Counted from the first letter of the stretch, positions 30,601-39,644 are shown. The stretch: 64,000 nucleotides of DNA from an uncultured Bacteroides sp. (GCF_910586915.1 NZ_CAJULN010000010.1:31692-95691); one strand, 5' to 3'. Translations and numbers: made by a program. The notes: generated by a model from the letters alone, not told the origin.

Positions 30601-31653
30601 AGCAGCAACGCTATCAACTCCAAAGTGACCGGCAGCGGTATCGGGCTGATGCTTGTATGGAAGTTGGTACAGCTACATAAGGGAAAAATTAACTTGTCGA
30701 GCGTGGAAAATCAAGGTTCTGCCATTAAAATCACTTTCCCGAAAGAGCACAGGATTTATCGCAAAGCGCGCCTGGCAACTCCGGACAAACAGCAACGGCA
30801 GGACAACAGAAGCCTCAGCGACGTGCTGCCTCCCTCGCCCGGAATTTACGAAACTGTACAAAAGAAGGAGAAGGCCGGACGTCAACGAATCCTGATTGTG
30901 GAAGACAACGACGAATTGCGCCATTATCTGTCACATACCTTATCCGACGACTACACCGTTCAGGTTTGCTCCAACGGAAAAGAAGCATTGACAATCATTC
31001 CCGAATATAATCCAGAACTGGTTATCTCCGACATCATGATGCCGGAAATGCGGGGAGACGAACTGTGCCAAGCCATCAAGAACCATATCGACACTTCCCA
31101 CATCCCCGTTGTCCTCCTGACAGCCCTTAACAACGAGAAGGATATTCTTTCGGGACTCCATATCGGTGCCGACGAGTATGTGGTAAAGCCATTCAATATC
31201 GGTATCCTGAAAGCCACCATTTCCAACCTGCTGACAAACCGAGCGCTCTTGCGCAGCAAATATGCCAATTTGGAGATTGAAGAGGAGGAAGAGGGCAACG
31301 AAAACCGGACCGGCTATTCGCAAAACATGGACTGGAAGTTTATCGCCAACGTGAAGAAGCACGTGGAAGACAACATAGACAATTCCTCTCTTACGGTAGA
31401 CGTACTCTGTAGCCTGATGGGTATGAGCCGCACCAGCTTCTACAACAAATTAAGAGCACTGACCGACCAGGCACCGGGAGATTACATCCGGCTGATTCGT
31501 CTGAAACGTGCCGTCAAATTGCTCAGGGAAAACGCGTACAGCATAACAGAAATAGCGGAAATGACAGGCTTCAGCGATGCCAAATATTTCCGTGAAGTAT
31601 TCAAGAAGCATTACAACGTAAGCCCCAGCCAATACTTCAAGAAGAAGAAATAA
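27667..31653 (+). CDS. Hybrid two-component system regulator (beta-propeller sensor type)
   Basis: A 1328-residue one-protein two-component system. It has a signal peptide (1-18), a periplasmic sensor of repeated Reg_prop blades (about 20-690) and a Y_Y_Y domain (about 695-770), one membrane helix near 775-800, a histidine kinase with phospho-acceptor His814 in AHDIRTPLT and ATPase motifs DTGIGI and GSGIGLMLV, a receiver with Asp1122 in VISDIMMPE, and an AraC-type helix-turn-helix at about 1230-1328. Such proteins normally bind a glycan breakdown product and activate an adjacent polysaccharide locus. Here the next genes are chromate-type transporters and no SusC/D pair is adjacent, so its target is unclear. 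All catalytic motifs look intact. Confidence 0.95.
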   Translation: MKKWIFLFLLFPLACAAQTYRYLGVKDGLSNRRVYCIQKDKTGYMWFLTHEGIDRFNGKEIKQYKLTDGDTEVNSLLNLNWLYTDRDGVLWEIGKKGKIFRYDQLRDRFELIYKLPIEQFRDLPAPISFAWLDRNNRIWLCNEETIFLYHTATNRIQRVGNELKEAVTDIEQIDESHYFIGTETGIHYAKLENETLELIDCDKLESVKVQVSDLHFDRKAGKLFIGTFLRGVFVYDTHLKSVVQPDSNLKDITINQFKPLNDQELLIATDGGGVYKMNIATFRLAPYIITDYDSNNGMNGNSINDIYVDDEKRIWLANYPIGVTIQNNRYPEYKWIKHSIGNKQSLVNDQVNAIIEDNDGDLWYATNNGISFFNSKTGQWRSVLSSFEKPQGNKSHIFLTLCEVAPGIVWAGGYSSGIYQINKKTFQVSYFMPPLYTHTSMRPDKYIRDIRKDSQGYIWSGGFYNLKRICLKSQDVRLYPGLNSITAIIEKDEQSMWIGSATGLYLLDKESGEWERIKLPVESTYVYSLHQTRNGSLYIGTSGSGLLIYDCHKKLFTRYNSDNCALISNNIYTILSDADKEILMGTENGLTSFYPEQKKFHNWTKDMGLMTTHFNALSGVLRRNDHFVFGSSDGAIEFHKAMKLPRSYSSKMIFSDFRLFYQTVYPGDAHSPLKENINNTKVLKLKYNQNIFSLRISSINYDYPSNILYSWKLEGFYKEWSKPGDESTIRYTNLAPGTYTLRVRAISNEDKRVVLEERSMDIIIARPFWLTIWAMLLYVGILFFIVSILSRILILRKQRKVSDEKIHFFINTAHDIRTPLTLIKAPLEELREKETLSKEGLTNINTALRNVNALLCLTTNLINFEKADVYSSELYLSEHELNAFVNEAVNAFQQYANVKHIDLTCESSVSYMNVWFDKEKMESIFKNIISNALKYTPENGKVQVCVSETSDSWSVEVKDTGIGIPANEQKRLFKLHFRSSNAINSKVTGSGIGLMLVWKLVQLHKGKINLSSVENQGSAIKITFPKEHRIYRKARLATPDKQQRQDNRSLSDVLPPSPGIYETVQKKEKAGRQRILIVEDNDELRHYLSHTLSDDYTVQVCSNGKEALTIIPEYNPELVISDIMMPEMRGDELCQAIKNHIDTSHIPVVLLTALNNEKDILSGLHIGADEYVVKPFNIGILKATISNLLTNRALLRSKYANLEIEEEEEGNENRTGYSQNMDWKFIANVKKHVEDNIDNSSLTVDVLCSLMGMSRTSFYNKLRALTDQAPGDYIRLIRLKRAVKLLRENAYSITEIAEMTGFSDAKYFREVFKKHYNVSPSQYFKKKK

Positions 31654-31689
31654 TAATCACAGTAAATAAAAAAGGAGACAAAGAAGAAA

Positions 31690-32232
31690 ATGAACATTTA
31701 CCTCGAATCATTCGGAATATTTTTTAAAATAGGCGCCTTTACCATTGGCGGCGGATATGCTATGGTTCCGCTTATCGAGAACGAAATCGTGACCAAACGA
31801 AAGTGGATCGCACAGGAAGATTTCATCGACTTGCTGGCTATCTCGCAGTCGGCTCCCGGTATCTTGGCGGTCAATATCTCTATCTTTATCGGATATAAGC
31901 TACGGGGGTTACGGGGAAGTATCGTCACGGCCTTAGGAACTATTCTGCCCTCTTTCATTATCATATTGGCTATCGCCCTGTTCTTTCATAGTTTCAAAGA
32001 CAATGCGATGGTGGAACGTATCTTCAAAGGGATTCGACCGGCGGTAGTAGCACTCATCGCCGCACCGACTTTCACGATGGGGCGTTCGGCAAAAATCAAC
32101 CGTTACAACTTGTGGATTCCCGTTGTTTCGGCACTGCTCATCTGGCTGCTGGGCTTCTCTCCTATCTGGATTATCATTGCTGCGGGTGTAGGCGGCTTCC
32201 TATGGGGCAAGGTCAAAAAGGCAGAGAATTAA
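31690..32232 (+). CDS. Chromate transporter family, half-size subunit 1
   Basis: A 180-residue membrane protein of the CHR family (short form). It shows FKIGAFTIGGGYAMVPLIENE and SQSAPGILAVNISIFIGYK, the conserved chromate-transporter N-terminal signatures, and about five hydrophobic segments. Short CHR proteins act in pairs, with homologous halves in opposite topology; the second half is the next gene. It starts 36 bp after the regulator and is probably co-transcribed. Chromate export is the family name function; the physiological anion in a gut anaerobe is unknown. Confidence 0.9.
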   Translation: MNIYLESFGIFFKIGAFTIGGGYAMVPLIENEIVTKRKWIAQEDFIDLLAISQSAPGILAVNISIFIGYKLRGLRGSIVTALGTILPSFIIILAIALFFHSFKDNAMVERIFKGIRPAVVALIAAPTFTMGRSAKINRYNLWIPVVSALLIWLLGFSPIWIIIAAGVGGFLWGKVKKAEN

Positions 32233-32283
32233 GCGCCTGAATTTATAAACCAGTTTATTACAATCCTATCAATCAGTAAACCT

Positions 32284-32832
32284 ATGATTTATCTACAGTT
32301 ATTTTATACGTTTTTCAAAATCGGCCTTTTCGGCTTCGGTGGCGGTTATGCCATGCTTTCCATGATTCAAGGTGAAGTGGTGACCCGCTACGGATGGGTC
32401 AGTTCGCAAGAATTCACGGACATTGTCGCTATCAGCCAGATGACACCGGGCCCTATCGGTATCAATGCGGCAACCTATGTCGGATTTACTTCGACAGGAA
32501 GCATCTGGGGTTCCGTCATTGCTACCTTTGCGGTAGTTCTCCCCTCTTTTATCCTGATGCTGACTATCAGCAAATTCTTTCTGAAATATCAAAAACATCC
32601 GGTAGTGGAATCTATCTTCAACGGATTACGCCCGGCAGTTGTCGGACTGTTGGCTTCCGCCGCGCTGGTATTGATGAATGTGGAAAACTTCGGTTCGCCT
32701 ACGAAAGATATCTATTCGTTCGTTATCAGCGTCGTTATCTTCCTGATAGCTTTCGTCGGAACAAGAAAATACAAGGCAAATCCGATTCTGATGATTATTG
32801 CCTGCGGTATTATGGGGTTAATCCTGTATTGA
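32284..32832 (+). CDS. Chromate transporter family, half-size subunit 2
   Basis: A 182-residue paralogue of the preceding gene: FKIGLFGFGGGYAMLSMIQGEVV and SQMTPGPIGINAATYVGF align with the same motifs (P-G-P here against P-G-I there). It lies 51 bp downstream, as expected for an obligate pair. It ends 171 bp before the convergent GHL10 gene, and the gap is filled by the GTTTC/GAAAC array. Confidence 0.9.
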   Translation: MIYLQLFYTFFKIGLFGFGGGYAMLSMIQGEVVTRYGWVSSQEFTDIVAISQMTPGPIGINAATYVGFTSTGSIWGSVIATFAVVLPSFILMLTISKFFLKYQKHPVVESIFNGLRPAVVGLLASAALVLMNVENFGSPTKDIYSFVISVVIFLIAFVGTRKYKANPILMIIACGIMGLILY

Positions 32833-32879
32833 CATGAGTTCTTGTCTTTACACAGGCAAATTATAAAAGGGACACATCC

Positions 32880-32988
32880 GTTTCAAGGCGGGAAACGATT
32901 GTTTCTCCCTGAAGAAACAAACTATCGTTTCATACGCTTGAAACTACAGTTTCTTACTGATGAAACTGTTGTTTCAAGCATAGGAAAC
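32880..32988. repeat. Alternating GTTTC/GAAAC array, five pairs with about 22-bp period
   Basis: GTTTC occurs at 32880, 32901, 32927, 32949 and 32971 and GAAAC at 32892, 32914, 32940, 32962 and 32984. Each GTTTC is followed by GAAAC after 12 or 13 bases, and successive units are spaced 21-22 bp apart (26 once). The bases between are not repeated. GAAAC and the next GTTTC form hairpins with 4- or 8-base loops. It lies between the convergent chromate-type transporter and GHL10 genes. Confidence 0.92.
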
Positions 32989-33003
32989 AACTGGAACATA
33001 CAA

Positions 33004-34512
33004 TTACAATTTAACGTTCTTGCTTACAGACTTCGACTCATTATGCAGGCGGTCCAAAGCAGTCACTACATAACGGTATTTTGTCTTTCCTGTTTCGTAT
33101 GGAAGTTTGTAGAAAGCATTGCGGGTGATAGCTACAATGTGTGAAGGGTCGTCAAGGTTCACCTTTTCTCCTCCGTTAAAACGGTAAACGACATATCGAA
33201 CCGCCTTATCCATCTCCGTCTCCGCCTTTGGAGCAGTCCAGAAAAGGACATAGCCGTCCTCTGTCCAAATCTTTTTCATCTTACGCACTTTGCCTGGAGC
33301 CTTATCGTCCATAAAGTCAAAGACAGGAGGCAAAGCCGGATATTTATGATATTCGTGCACCAACGCGTCTCGGTATCTTCCCTGGTTCTCGACAACTGCC
33401 CCTGCATACCATTGACAGCTACCGCCAATGGTCTGATAAGCACGCTGCAAAGCCATCTTTCGCGGAAGCTGATTGATGGAAGGATTTTGCGGGTCGGCGT
33501 GCTGGACAGTGTTCGTCACAGACTGACCGATAAACAACGGACGGTTTTCTGCATGAGTAGCCCACCATTTCAGCAATGTCTCATAATCGGCTGCCTTGTG
33601 GCCTATTTCCCAATAAATCTGCGGAATATTATAATCAATCCATCCCTCGCGCGCCCAAAGCAGGACGTCGGCATACAGGTCGTCGTAGTTCTGCAAACCA
33701 TTCGTATTGCTTCCCAACGGGTCGCTTTTCTGATTACGGTAAATACCGAACGGACTGATACCGAACTTCACCCACGGCTTTATCCCGCGAATCGTTTCGT
33801 GAAGTTTCTTTATCAAGACATTGACATTATTACGGCGCCAGTCTGCCTTATTGTCAAAGCCTCTTCCGTAGCGGGCAAAGCTCGCATCATCGGGGAAGTC
33901 TGTTCCCTTCACCGGATAAGGATAAAAATAATCGTCCATATGAATGGCATCCACATCATAACGGGATACGATATCGGTCACGATTTTACAGATATACTCG
34001 CGGCTTTCGGGAAGTGCCGGGTCGAAGTACAACTGGTCGCCATAGGTGACGAACCATTCGGGATGCTGATTGTAAATATGTTCCGGAGCCAACTGGTTCT
34101 TCAACGAAGTCTTCACACGGTAAGGATTAATCCAGGCGTGGAACTCCATGTTTCTTTTCTGGCACTCTTCAATCATAAACTGCATCGGGTCCCACATCGG
34201 AGAAGGAACCTGTCCTTGCGTTCCGGTCAGGAAACGGCTCCACGGCTCATGCTGCGAAGCGTACAGCGCATCTGCTTCGGGACGCACCTGGAAGATAATC
34301 GCATTTACACCTGCCTCCTGAAGAGCATTCAACTGGCCGGTCAATTTCTGTTTCAGTTGTTGGGTAGGAATGCCGCGAAACTGACTGTTGACAGCCTGTA
34401 TCCATGCTCCACGGAACTCACGTTTGGGATATTTATTGCCCGATGGCACCTGCGCCCTCACTCCTACCGCCAGAAGAAGAGCCAAAAGTAAAAGATAGTT
34501 TTTCAGCTTCAT
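33004..34512 (-). CDS. GHL10-family putative glycosidase, secreted
   Basis: A 502-residue exported protein (signal peptide ending near VGVRAQ; no lipobox). It matches the GHL10/DUF187 TIM-barrel family: REFRGAWIQAVNSQ near the N-terminus, NAIIFQVRPEADALY, EFHAWINPYRV, and the acidic pair in YDVDAIHMDDYFYPYP where a family catalytic Asp is expected. A C-terminal fibronectin-III-like domain follows (about 410-502). Related enzymes act on peptidoglycan- or glycan-type substrates, but the activity is not established for most. ATG at 34512 was chosen over a 14-codon extension. A second paralogue is at 39753. Confidence 0.88.
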   Translation of the reverse strand: MKLKNYLLLLALLLAVGVRAQVPSGNKYPKREFRGAWIQAVNSQFRGIPTQQLKQKLTGQLNALQEAGVNAIIFQVRPEADALYASQHEPWSRFLTGTQGQVPSPMWDPMQFMIEECQKRNMEFHAWINPYRVKTSLKNQLAPEHIYNQHPEWFVTYGDQLYFDPALPESREYICKIVTDIVSRYDVDAIHMDDYFYPYPVKGTDFPDDASFARYGRGFDNKADWRRNNVNVLIKKLHETIRGIKPWVKFGISPFGIYRNQKSDPLGSNTNGLQNYDDLYADVLLWAREGWIDYNIPQIYWEIGHKAADYETLLKWWATHAENRPLFIGQSVTNTVQHADPQNPSINQLPRKMALQRAYQTIGGSCQWYAGAVVENQGRYRDALVHEYHKYPALPPVFDFMDDKAPGKVRKMKKIWTEDGYVLFWTAPKAETEMDKAVRYVVYRFNGGEKVNLDDPSHIVAITRNAFYKLPYETGKTKYRYVVTALDRLHNESKSVSKNVKL

Positions 34513-34540
34513 AATATTCTTAAATCGTAATAATGTGGGG

Positions 34541-34548
34541 CAAAGATA
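34541..34548 (-). promoter_or_regulatory. Predicted -7 box of the GHL10 gene
   Basis: CAAAGATA on the plus strand reads TATCTTTG on the minus strand, an exact TAnnTTTG. Transcription would start about 22 bases before ATG at 34512. No clear -33 box is visible. Confidence 0.45.
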
Positions 34549-34572
34549 ATACAAACTCCCGATAAAATTCGC

Positions 34573-34580
34573 TAACTTTG
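34573..34580 (+). promoter_or_regulatory. uvrA: Predicted -7 box of uvrA
   Basis: TAACTTTG, an exact TAnnTTTG, 29 bases before ATG at 34609 and back to back with the minus-strand box of the divergent GHL10 gene. No clear -33 TTTG at the expected distance. Confidence 0.5.
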
Positions 34581-34608
34581 CCGACTACCATAAAACAAGG
34601 AGTATTTT

Positions 34609-37377
34609 ATGTCAGAAAACAACTATATTTCGATAAAAGGTGCACGAGTAAACAACCTTAAAAACATCGATGTAGACATACCACGCAACAAACTTGTCGT
34701 TATCACCGGATTATCGGGTTCGGGCAAATCTTCGCTCGCTTTTGATACGCTTTATGCCGAAGGGCAACGCCGCTATGTAGAGAGCCTGAGCAGCTATGCA
34801 CGCCAGTTCTTGGGGCGAATGAGCAAGCCCGAATGCGATTTTATCAAAGGGATTCCACCCGCCATTGCCATCGAACAGAAAGTGAACAGCCGCAACCCGC
34901 GCTCCACCGTAGGGACTTCGACCGAAATCTACGAATATCTCCGCCTCCTTTATTCACGCGTAGGAAAAACATACAGTCCCGTCAGCGGACAAGAGGTAAA
35001 GAAACACTCGACGGAGGATATTGTCAACTGTATGCTTTCGTATCCGGAAGGCACAAGATATACAGTGCTGACGCCCATCCGCCTGCGCGAAAACCGTACT
35101 TTGCAACAGCAGTTGGAAATAGACTTGAAACAGGGATTCAACCGTATCGAAGTGAACGGTGAGATGAAACGGATGGATGAATATGTCCCCGCGACGGGCG
35201 ATGAGGTCTACTTATTGGTAGACCGCATGGCGGTAACCAACAGCAAAGAGGCCGTCAGCCGTCTCACCGACTCTGCCGAAACAGCTATGTACGAAGGCGA
35301 CGGAAGTTGTATGTTGCGCTTCTATCTGCCGGACGGTACGACAAAGCTGCATACTTTCAGCACCAAATTCGAAGCGGATGGTATCGTTTTCGAAGAACCG
35401 AACGACCAGATGTTTTCGTTCAACTCTCCCATCGGAGCCTGTCCAGCGTGCGAAGGATTCGGCAAGGTAATCGGCATCGACGAACATCTGGTGGTGCCCG
35501 ACCGTTCCTTGTCTGTGTACGAAGGGGCCATCGTATGCTGGCGTGGCGAAAAAATGGGAGAATGGAAAGACGAGCTCATCCACAACGCGGAGAAGTTTGA
35601 CTTCCCGATATTTACTCCTTATTACCAACTGACGGATGCACAGCGCCGGCTACTCTGGGAGGGAAACCGATATTTCCACGGTATCAACGATTTCTTCAAG
35701 ATGCTGGAGGAAAACCAATACAAAATACAATACCGCGTGATGCTGGCACGCTACCGGGGAAAGACGCTTTGCCCGAAATGTCACGGTACGCGTCTGAAGC
35801 CCGAAGCCGGATATGTACGGGTGGGCGGCAAGAGTATCTCCGAACTGGTAGACTTGCCAATCACGGAACTGAAGCGATTCTTCGACAACCTGGAACTCAG
35901 CGAGCACGACAGCAATGTGGCACGCCGCATCCTGATTGAAATCAACAGCCGCATCCGTTTCCTAATTGACGTAGGCCTGGGATACCTCACGCTGAACCGT
36001 CTGAGCAACTCCCTGTCCGGAGGAGAGAGCCAACGCATCAATCTGGCGACTTCATTGGGCAGCAGCCTTGTAGGCAGCCTTTATATTCTCGACGAGCCAA
36101 GCATCGGACTTCACAGCCGCGACACCGACCGATTGGTCAATGTGCTGCGCCAACTGCAACAGTTGGGCAACACGGTAGTGGTTGTGGAGCACGACGAAGA
36201 AATCATCCGTGCTGCGGATTATATTATCGACATAGGTCCCAATGCCGGACGCTTGGGCGGAGAGGTCGTTTATCAGGGTGACATGAAGGACCTGAAAAAA
36301 GGCAGCAGCAGTCACACGGTGCGTTATCTCTTGGGCGAGGAGGAGATTCCCGTCCCCGAACATCGCCGTCCGTGGAACAACTACATCGAATTGAAAGGTG
36401 CACGCGAAAACAATCTGAAAGGGGTGGACGTCCGCTTCCCACTCAACGTGATGACGGTCGTTACCGGAGTTTCCGGTTCGGGCAAGAGTACGTTGGTGAG
36501 GGATATTTTCTACCGGGCACTGAAACGTGAGTTGGATGAATGCAGCGACCGCCCGGGAGAGTTTTCCTCCATCGGCGGCAGTCTGCGCGACTTGAGGAAC
36601 GTGGAATTTGTAGACCAGAATCCGATTGGCAAATCGTCGCGCTCCAACCCGGTGACGTATATCAAGGCCTATGACGAAATCCGTAAACTATGGTCGGAAC
36701 AGCCTTTAGCCAAACAGATGGGTTATACTGCCGGATTCTTCAGCTTCAACAGCGAAGGCGGACGTTGCGAAGAGTGTAAGGGCGACGGAACCATCACCGT
36801 AGAAATGCAGTTCATGGCCGACTTGGTACTCGAATGTGAATCTTGCCACGGAAAACGTTTCAAATCTGATACATTGGAAGTGAAATTCCACGATAAAAGC
36901 ATCTATGATGTATTGGAGATGACCGTGAACCAGGCGATTGAGTTCTTCAACGAACACGAACAGAGGAAAATTGTAAAGAAACTGATGCCCTTGCAGGAGG
37001 TCGGATTGGGATATATCAAATTGGGGCAATCCTCTTCTACCCTTTCGGGGGGCGAGAACCAGCGCGTGAAACTTGCCTTTTATCTGAGCCAGGAGAAAGC
37101 AGACCCGACTCTGTTTATCTTTGACGAACCGACAACGGGATTACACTTCCACGACATCCGCAAACTGTTGGATGCTTTCGACGCGCTAATCCGCCGGGGA
37201 CACAGCATCGTTATCATCGAACATAACATGGACGTTATCAAATGTGCCGATTACGTGATTGACCTCGGACCGGAAGGCGGAGACAAAGGGGGAAATATCA
37301 TAGCGGTGGGTACTCCGGAGGAGGTGGCTGCCTGCGGGGAAAGCTATACGGGACAATTCCTGAAAGACAAACTCTAA
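34609..37377 (+). CDS. uvrA: Excinuclease ABC subunit A
   Basis: A 922-residue UvrA with two ABC ATPase modules: Walker [10 protein letters not shown] at 34-42 and GVSGSGKST at 620-628, signatures [12 protein letters not shown] and [12 protein letters not shown]. Zinc-binding Cys pairs are present (CPACEGFG and CPKCHGTR in the first half; CEECKGDG and CESCHGKR in the second). UvrA dimers recognise bulky DNA lesions and load UvrB. It is slightly shorter than E. coli UvrA. Bacteroides genomes often carry more than one uvrA; I cannot say from this window whether it is the main copy. Confidence 0.95.
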   Translation: MSENNYISIKGARVNNLKNIDVDIPRNKLVVITGLSGSGKSSLAFDTLYAEGQRRYVESLSSYARQFLGRMSKPECDFIKGIPPAIAIEQKVNSRNPRSTVGTSTEIYEYLRLLYSRVGKTYSPVSGQEVKKHSTEDIVNCMLSYPEGTRYTVLTPIRLRENRTLQQQLEIDLKQGFNRIEVNGEMKRMDEYVPATGDEVYLLVDRMAVTNSKEAVSRLTDSAETAMYEGDGSCMLRFYLPDGTTKLHTFSTKFEADGIVFEEPNDQMFSFNSPIGACPACEGFGKVIGIDEHLVVPDRSLSVYEGAIVCWRGEKMGEWKDELIHNAEKFDFPIFTPYYQLTDAQRRLLWEGNRYFHGINDFFKMLEENQYKIQYRVMLARYRGKTLCPKCHGTRLKPEAGYVRVGGKSISELVDLPITELKRFFDNLELSEHDSNVARRILIEINSRIRFLIDVGLGYLTLNRLSNSLSGGESQRINLATSLGSSLVGSLYILDEPSIGLHSRDTDRLVNVLRQLQQLGNTVVVVEHDEEIIRAADYIIDIGPNAGRLGGEVVYQGDMKDLKKGSSSHTVRYLLGEEEIPVPEHRRPWNNYIELKGARENNLKGVDVRFPLNVMTVVTGVSGSGKSTLVRDIFYRALKRELDECSDRPGEFSSIGGSLRDLRNVEFVDQNPIGKSSRSNPVTYIKAYDEIRKLWSEQPLAKQMGYTAGFFSFNSEGGRCEECKGDGTITVEMQFMADLVLECESCHGKRFKSDTLEVKFHDKSIYDVLEMTVNQAIEFFNEHEQRKIVKKLMPLQEVGLGYIKLGQSSSTLSGGENQRVKLAFYLSQEKADPTLFIFDEPTTGLHFHDIRKLLDAFDALIRRGHSIVIIEHNMDVIKCADYVIDLGPEGGDKGGNIIAVGTPEEVAACGESYTGQFLKDKL

Positions 37378-37380
37378 CTC

Positions 37381-37490
37381 TTTCACCACAGAGGACACAG
37401 AGTTTTTTCTTTTTAATTACTACAACGATAATGGTTCACGTCGTTAAGAATGAAAAAACTCTGTGGAACTCTGTATCCTCTGTGGTGAAA
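37381..37490. terminator. Long inverted repeat with CACAGAG units between convergent genes
   Basis: Left arm 37381-37409 and right arm 37452-37490 are complementary: ends TTTCACCACAGAGGA / TCCTCTGTGGTGAAA and inner T6/A6 tracts. The right arm carries one extra unit of 10 bases (GGAACTCTGT-like), giving a bulge. The T-run at 37404 follows CACAGAG and could terminate uvrA transcripts. It separates uvrA from the convergent beta-barrel gene. The CACAGAGGA unit resembles a repeat common in Bacteroides (from memory). Confidence 0.65.
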
Positions 37491-37496
37491 TATCAA

Positions 37497-37982
37497 TTAA
37501 AAGTAGAAGCCGAAGCCTATCTTAATACCGAAACGCGACATATCGCCGTCGTTGAAACGCCATTTATAATAAACGGCAGGTTCGACTGTCACTGTGCGCG
37601 AAAGGAAATAAGCATATCCGGCCTCAATGCCCAGGCCCCAGTCGGTTTCGCGATGTTTGTTACTCCAACGGAAGCGGTTCCAGTCAAGCCCTCCACCCAA
37701 ATAAATACCGGTTTTATTAAAGTAGAAGCGTACTCCGGAACCCACTGTGTACTCGTTCACCTGCCTCGACCAGTCGGCTCCGGCGTTCACCATCAAGGCA
37801 ATGCCATCGGCAAAGAATGTACCGACCTGCGCGCCAACGGCAAACTGTGCTTTGTTATCTCCGTTGTACGAGAAGTTCAATCCCGACAAGGAAGGATTGA
37901 TAATCGTAGTTCCCTTCTCAAATTGCGCCCGCGCAGCGAAAGAGACCGCCAATAAGCAAAGAGCCAAAGCTAATTTCTTCAT
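37497..37982 (-). CDS. Small outer-membrane beta-barrel protein
   Basis: A 161-residue protein: signal peptide MKKLALALCLLAVSFAARA, then alternating hydrophobic/polar strands with many Gly and aromatic residues, ending in FGIKIGFGFYF, a typical C-terminal barrel strand. About eight strands would fit, as in OmpX/OmpW-like or porin-family beta-barrel proteins. A longer frame upstream to 38084 lacks a signal sequence at its start and was rejected. It lies 4 bp after the small membrane protein gene, in the cstA operon. Function unknown. Confidence 0.85.
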   Translation of the reverse strand: MKKLALALCLLAVSFAARAQFEKGTTIINPSLSGLNFSYNGDNKAQFAVGAQVGTFFADGIALMVNAGADWSRQVNEYTVGSGVRFYFNKTGIYLGGGLDWNRFRWSNKHRETDWGLGIEAGYAYFLSRTVTVEPAVYYKWRFNDGDMSRFGIKIGFGFYF

Positions 37983-37986
37983 AAAC

Positions 37987-38217
37987 TTACTTTTTAAAGT
38001 GAATGGACTGTTCGTCTTTCTCGCGGTTGGCACGCATCTGCTCCTTCTTGCGGAGCACCAGCCAAAGAAGAAGGACAATGACATAAGAACCTGCTACTGT
38101 CAGCACTTTCTCCGTCGTGCCGACTTCTGTATTGCGCGGCAATAAATAAGCCGCCGTCACTGACACATAAATGAGGAAGGCCAGCGCAACTTTTGTTGAT
38201 TTTCTTATTTTCTTCAT
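37987..38217 (-). CDS. Small two-helix membrane protein
   Basis: A 76-residue protein starting MKKIRKSTK at 38217; the longer frame upstream overlaps cstA in another frame and is not credible. Two membrane segments (about 9-26, VALAFLIYVSVTAAYLLP, and about 38-56, VLTVAGSYVIVLLLWLVL) are followed by a highly charged tail (RKKEQMRANREKDEQS). Its ATG overlaps the cstA stop (ATGA), so it is translationally coupled and may be an accessory of the CstA transporter. I do not recognise the family. Confidence 0.75.
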   Translation of the reverse strand: MKKIRKSTKVALAFLIYVSVTAAYLLPRNTEVGTTEKVLTVAGSYVIVLLLWLVLRKKEQMRANREKDEQSIHFKK

Positions 38218-39644
38218 TCTGATAATTTTCTTGTTTTCTGCTTGCCCAGCCAAAGAGAGAACCACACTGCCGCAACCGCCACACACACCATACCGATACC
38301 ATAGGCGACTCCGTGCGACAGTCCCAACCCTTCGGGGGCAATACATATATAAATAGAACATACACTTGTCATAAACAGTGCCGGTATGAGGGTAATGACA
38401 TAAGGTTTCTTGGACAGAGCTAAGAAAACAGTCACAGCCCACAGGGTAAACACAGCCAACGTCTGATTGGCCCAGGCAAAATAACGCCATATCATATTAA
38501 ATCCGTTCGCATCACGCAGACTGTACAGAAGCAACCCGATAGCCACTACGAACATCGGAATGCAGATGTACAACCGGCTGCACATACTTTTCTGCTCCAT
38601 TCCCAAGAAGTCAGCCACTATCAGACGGGCAGAACGGAAAGCCGTATCACCCGAAGTAATGGGAGCCGCAATCACCCCCAAGATGGTAAGCACTCCGCCA
38701 ATCACTCCCAACCATTCTTTGGTGATGGCCTCCACGATGACGGAAGCATTGCTCTCTCCCATCCCGTTTTCGTGGAAGAAGCAGGTAGCGGCAGCCGCCC
38801 AAATAAGCGCAACGATACTTTCGGTAATCATAGCACCGTAGAACACCGGGCGTCCATGTCGCTCGGAAGTCATGCAGCGTGCCATCAACGGACTTTGAGT
38901 AGCATGAAAACCGGAGATTGCCCCACAGGCGATGCTCACGAACATAATGGGGTAAATAGGAAGTTCGTCTGCCTGCGGATTTGTATTCTGCAACCCATCC
39001 CACAATTCCGGCAAAGCGGGATGATTGACATAGAGCATCACCAGGATTCCCACCGCCATAAACAGCAGGGCAATCGCAAACAGGGGATAGATTTTACCAA
39101 TGATTTTATCGACAGGCAACAAGGTGGCCAAAATGTAATAGGCAAACACAACGATAATCCAGAATATCGCATCCAGGCTTTCCGGTGTGAGCTTTGCCAA
39201 CAGCCCTGCAGGACCGGCTACGAAAACAGCACCTACCAAAATCATCAGAATGACGGTAAATCCCCGCATAATCTGTTTCGTCGTAACTCCCAGGTAACGC
39301 CCGATAATCTCCGGCAGACTCTCTCCGCCATTCCGCAACGAAAGCATTCCGGCAAAATAGTCATGCACCGCTCCGGCAAAGATACTCCCCAATACAATCC
39401 ACAGATAGGAAGAGCTGCCGAACTTCGCTCCCATAATCGCACCGAATATCGGGCCGAGTCCGGCTATATTAAGGAATTGAATCATGAAAATCTTCCAGGT
39501 GGGCAACGGGATATAATCCACTCCGTCGGTTTTGGTGAGAGCCGGTGTCTTACGTCCGTCGGGGGCAAAGACGCGCTCCATCAGACGCCCGTACGTAAAA
39601 TAGCCTGCTATCAGCGCCAACAGGCATAGCGTAAATGTAATCAT
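38214..39644 (-). CDS. cstA: CstA-family peptide/pyruvate transporter
   Basis: A 476-residue polytopic protein of the carbon-starvation CstA family, the short form compared with about 700 residues in E. coli. Family signatures include LPTWKIFMIQFLNIAGLGPIFGAI and GATHATQ-like CGAISGFHATQSPLMARC. ATG at 39644 fits the family N-terminus (MITFTLCLL); an upstream extension was rejected. E. coli CstA and its paralogue take up peptides or pyruvate on starvation; the substrate here is not shown. First gene of a three-gene coupled operon. Confidence 0.92.
   Translation of the reverse strand: MITFTLCLLALIAGYFTYGRLMERVFAPDGRKTPALTKTDGVDYIPLPTWKIFMIQFLNIAGLGPIFGAIMGAKFGSSSYLWIVLGSIFAGAVHDYFAGMLSLRNGGESLPEIIGRYLGVTTKQIMRGFTVILMILVGAVFVAGPAGLLAKLTPESLDAIFWIIVVFAYYILATLLPVDKIIGKIYPLFAIALLFMAVGILVMLYVNHPALPELWDGLQNTNPQADELPIYPIMFVSIACGAISGFHATQSPLMARCMTSERHGRPVFYGAMITESIVALIWAAAATCFFHENGMGESNASVIVEAITKEWLGVIGGVLTILGVIAAPITSGDTAFRSARLIVADFLGMEQKSMCSRLYICIPMFVVAIGLLLYSLRDANGFNMIWRYFAWANQTLAVFTLWAVTVFLALSKKPYVITLIPALFMTSVCSIYICIAPEGLGLSHGVAYGIGMVCVAVAAVWFSLWLGKQKTRKLSE

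Noticed and set aside
32880..32988. CRISPR array
   Set aside because: Only pentamers repeat; there are no 25-40-base direct repeats and no cas genes.
32842..33144. Plus-strand frame of 100 codons after the chromate-type genes
   Set aside because: It covers the GTTTC/GAAAC array and then reads antisense into the GHL10 gene; no start signal or conserved features.
33004..34512. Classical GH10 xylanase
   Set aside because: The motifs match the distinct GHL10 family and not the GH10 catalytic Glu pair.
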